Assembly: GCA_002422175.1 (NCBI GenBank)
Contig: DITR01000171.1
Coordinates: forward strand, 1 to 6,488
Reading direction: 5' to 3'
From: Alcaligenaceae bacterium UBA6179
GTDB lineage: Bacteria; Pseudomonadota; Gammaproteobacteria; Burkholderiales; Burkholderiaceae_B
DNA length: 6,488 nucleotides
Both the position numbers and the translations under genes were made by a program. This document shows, piece after piece, positions 5,906-6,488 of the stretch. How positions within the stretch are numbered: the first letter of the stretch is position 1; every line of letters begins with the position of its first letter. A model generated the notes under the pieces. It searched no databases. It had not been told where the DNA came from and saw only the letters and a program-made list of their open reading frames with translations.

Positions 5906-6488
5906 CTAAAGACTGCCAAATACTGTCAATGCGTGCTTTAACTGCGGGTGTCATTTCAATGGGTGTGCCCCATTCACGCTGTGTTTCACCAGGCCATTTG
6001 TTGGTCGCATCAAGCCCCATTTTTCCGCCTAAACCTGAAACCGGAGACGCAAAATCTAGGTAATCAATTGGGGTGTTATCAACTAAAACGGTGTCGCGTA
6101 CAGGGTCCATTCGGGTGGTGATAGCCCAGATGACTTCTTTCCATTGACGTGGATCAATGTCTGCATCGACCACCACAATAAATTTGGTGTACATAAATTG
6201 TCGCAAGATGCTCCATAACCCGAACATCACACGTTTCGCGTGTCCGGGGTATTGCTTGCGAATCGACACCACTGCCATGCGATAGCTACACCCTTCAGGG
6301 GGCAAGTAGAAGTCAACAATTTCGGGCAATTGACGGCGTAATATGGGCACAAATACTTCATTTAAAGCGAGGCCCAGAACGGCTGGCTCATCAGGGGGTT
6401 TGCCCGTGTAAGTGGTGTGATAAATAGGGTTGCGTCGCATCGTAATGCGCTCAACGGTAAAAACCGGAAACCAGTCTTGTTCGTTGTA
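5898..6488 (-). CDS. ubiD: UbiD family 4-hydroxy-3-polyprenylbenzoate decarboxylase, partial (C-terminal part)
   Basis: UbiD decarboxylates 4-hydroxy-3-polyprenylbenzoate in ubiquinone synthesis, using prenylated FMN supplied by UbiX. The open frame reaches the right edge and gives 196 residues plus a TAA stop (5900-5898), about 40 percent of the roughly 500-residue family. The visible part begins YNEQDWFPVFTVERIT and continues with RRNPIYHTTYTGKPPDEPAV, FYLPPEGCSYRMAVVSI, GHAKRVMFGLWSILRQFMYT, DTVLVDNTPIDYLDFASPV, GLGGKMGLDATNKWPGET and QREWG, all close to UbiD of enterics and betaproteobacteria. The internal Met at 6440 is not the start, because conserved sequence continues upstream of it. 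The catalytic glutamates and most cofactor-binding residues of the family lie just before the visible part, so activity cannot be judged here. It is convergent with the permease, with 43 bases between the stops. Confidence 0.96.
   Translation of the reverse strand, partial: YNEQDWFPVFTVERITMRRNPIYHTTYTGKPPDEPAVLGLALNEVFVPILRRQLPEIVDFYLPPEGCSYRMAVVSIRKQYPGHAKRVMFGLWSILRQFMYTKFIVVVDADIDPRQWKEVIWAITTRMDPVRDTVLVDNTPIDYLDFASPVSGLGGKMGLDATNKWPGETQREWGTPIEMTPAVKARIDSIWQSLGL

Overview
The window is ordinary, gene-dense chromosomal DNA. It most resembles a gram-negative proteobacterium, probably a betaproteobacterium of the Burkholderiales/Alcaligenaceae type. The reasons are the queA-tgt pair, a periplasmic PBP4-type dacB, a yqjD-yqjE-like envelope cluster and a UbiD ubiquinone decarboxylase, with base composition near half GC by eye. 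The genus cannot be fixed from the sequence alone. I see no mobile element, CRISPR array, rRNA or tRNA.

Layout: positions 1-1869 (minus strand) hold the queuosine genes queA and tgt. They overlap by 11 bases, and tgt runs off the left edge. An AT-rich divergent spacer (1870-2046) separates them from dacB on the plus strand (2047-3645), a penicillin-binding protein 4 type D,D-carboxypeptidase/endopeptidase with an N-terminal signal sequence. After a 69-base spacer containing a plausible extended -10 promoter comes a tight plus-strand cluster of four genes. These are a DUF883/YqjD-like membrane-anchored protein (3715-4041), a YqjE-like two-helix membrane protein (4059-4514), a YqjK-like small protein (4504-4863) and a FecCD/BtuC-type ABC importer permease (about 4844-5854). 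The last three overlap or nearly abut, so they are probably co-transcribed and translationally coupled. Facing them on the minus strand is the C-terminal part of ubiD (5898 to the right edge).

How the genes work together: QueA and Tgt act in one pathway. Tgt puts preQ1 into position 34 of GUN-anticodon tRNAs, and QueA then turns it into epoxyqueuosine. DacB trims or cleaves peptidoglycan peptides in the periplasm. The YqjD/E/K-like proteins form a conserved inner-membrane set of poorly defined function. The permease at the end of that set has no ATPase or binding-protein gene beside it in this window, although it keeps the loop that docks to an ATPase. UbiD belongs to ubiquinone synthesis and is probably independent.

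I did not find a convincing new system. The points most worth a second look are the isolated permease attached to the yqj-like cluster, a short repeated motif lying across the convergent permease/ubiD junction, the C8 tract and TTG start of queA, and the two possible starts of dacB.
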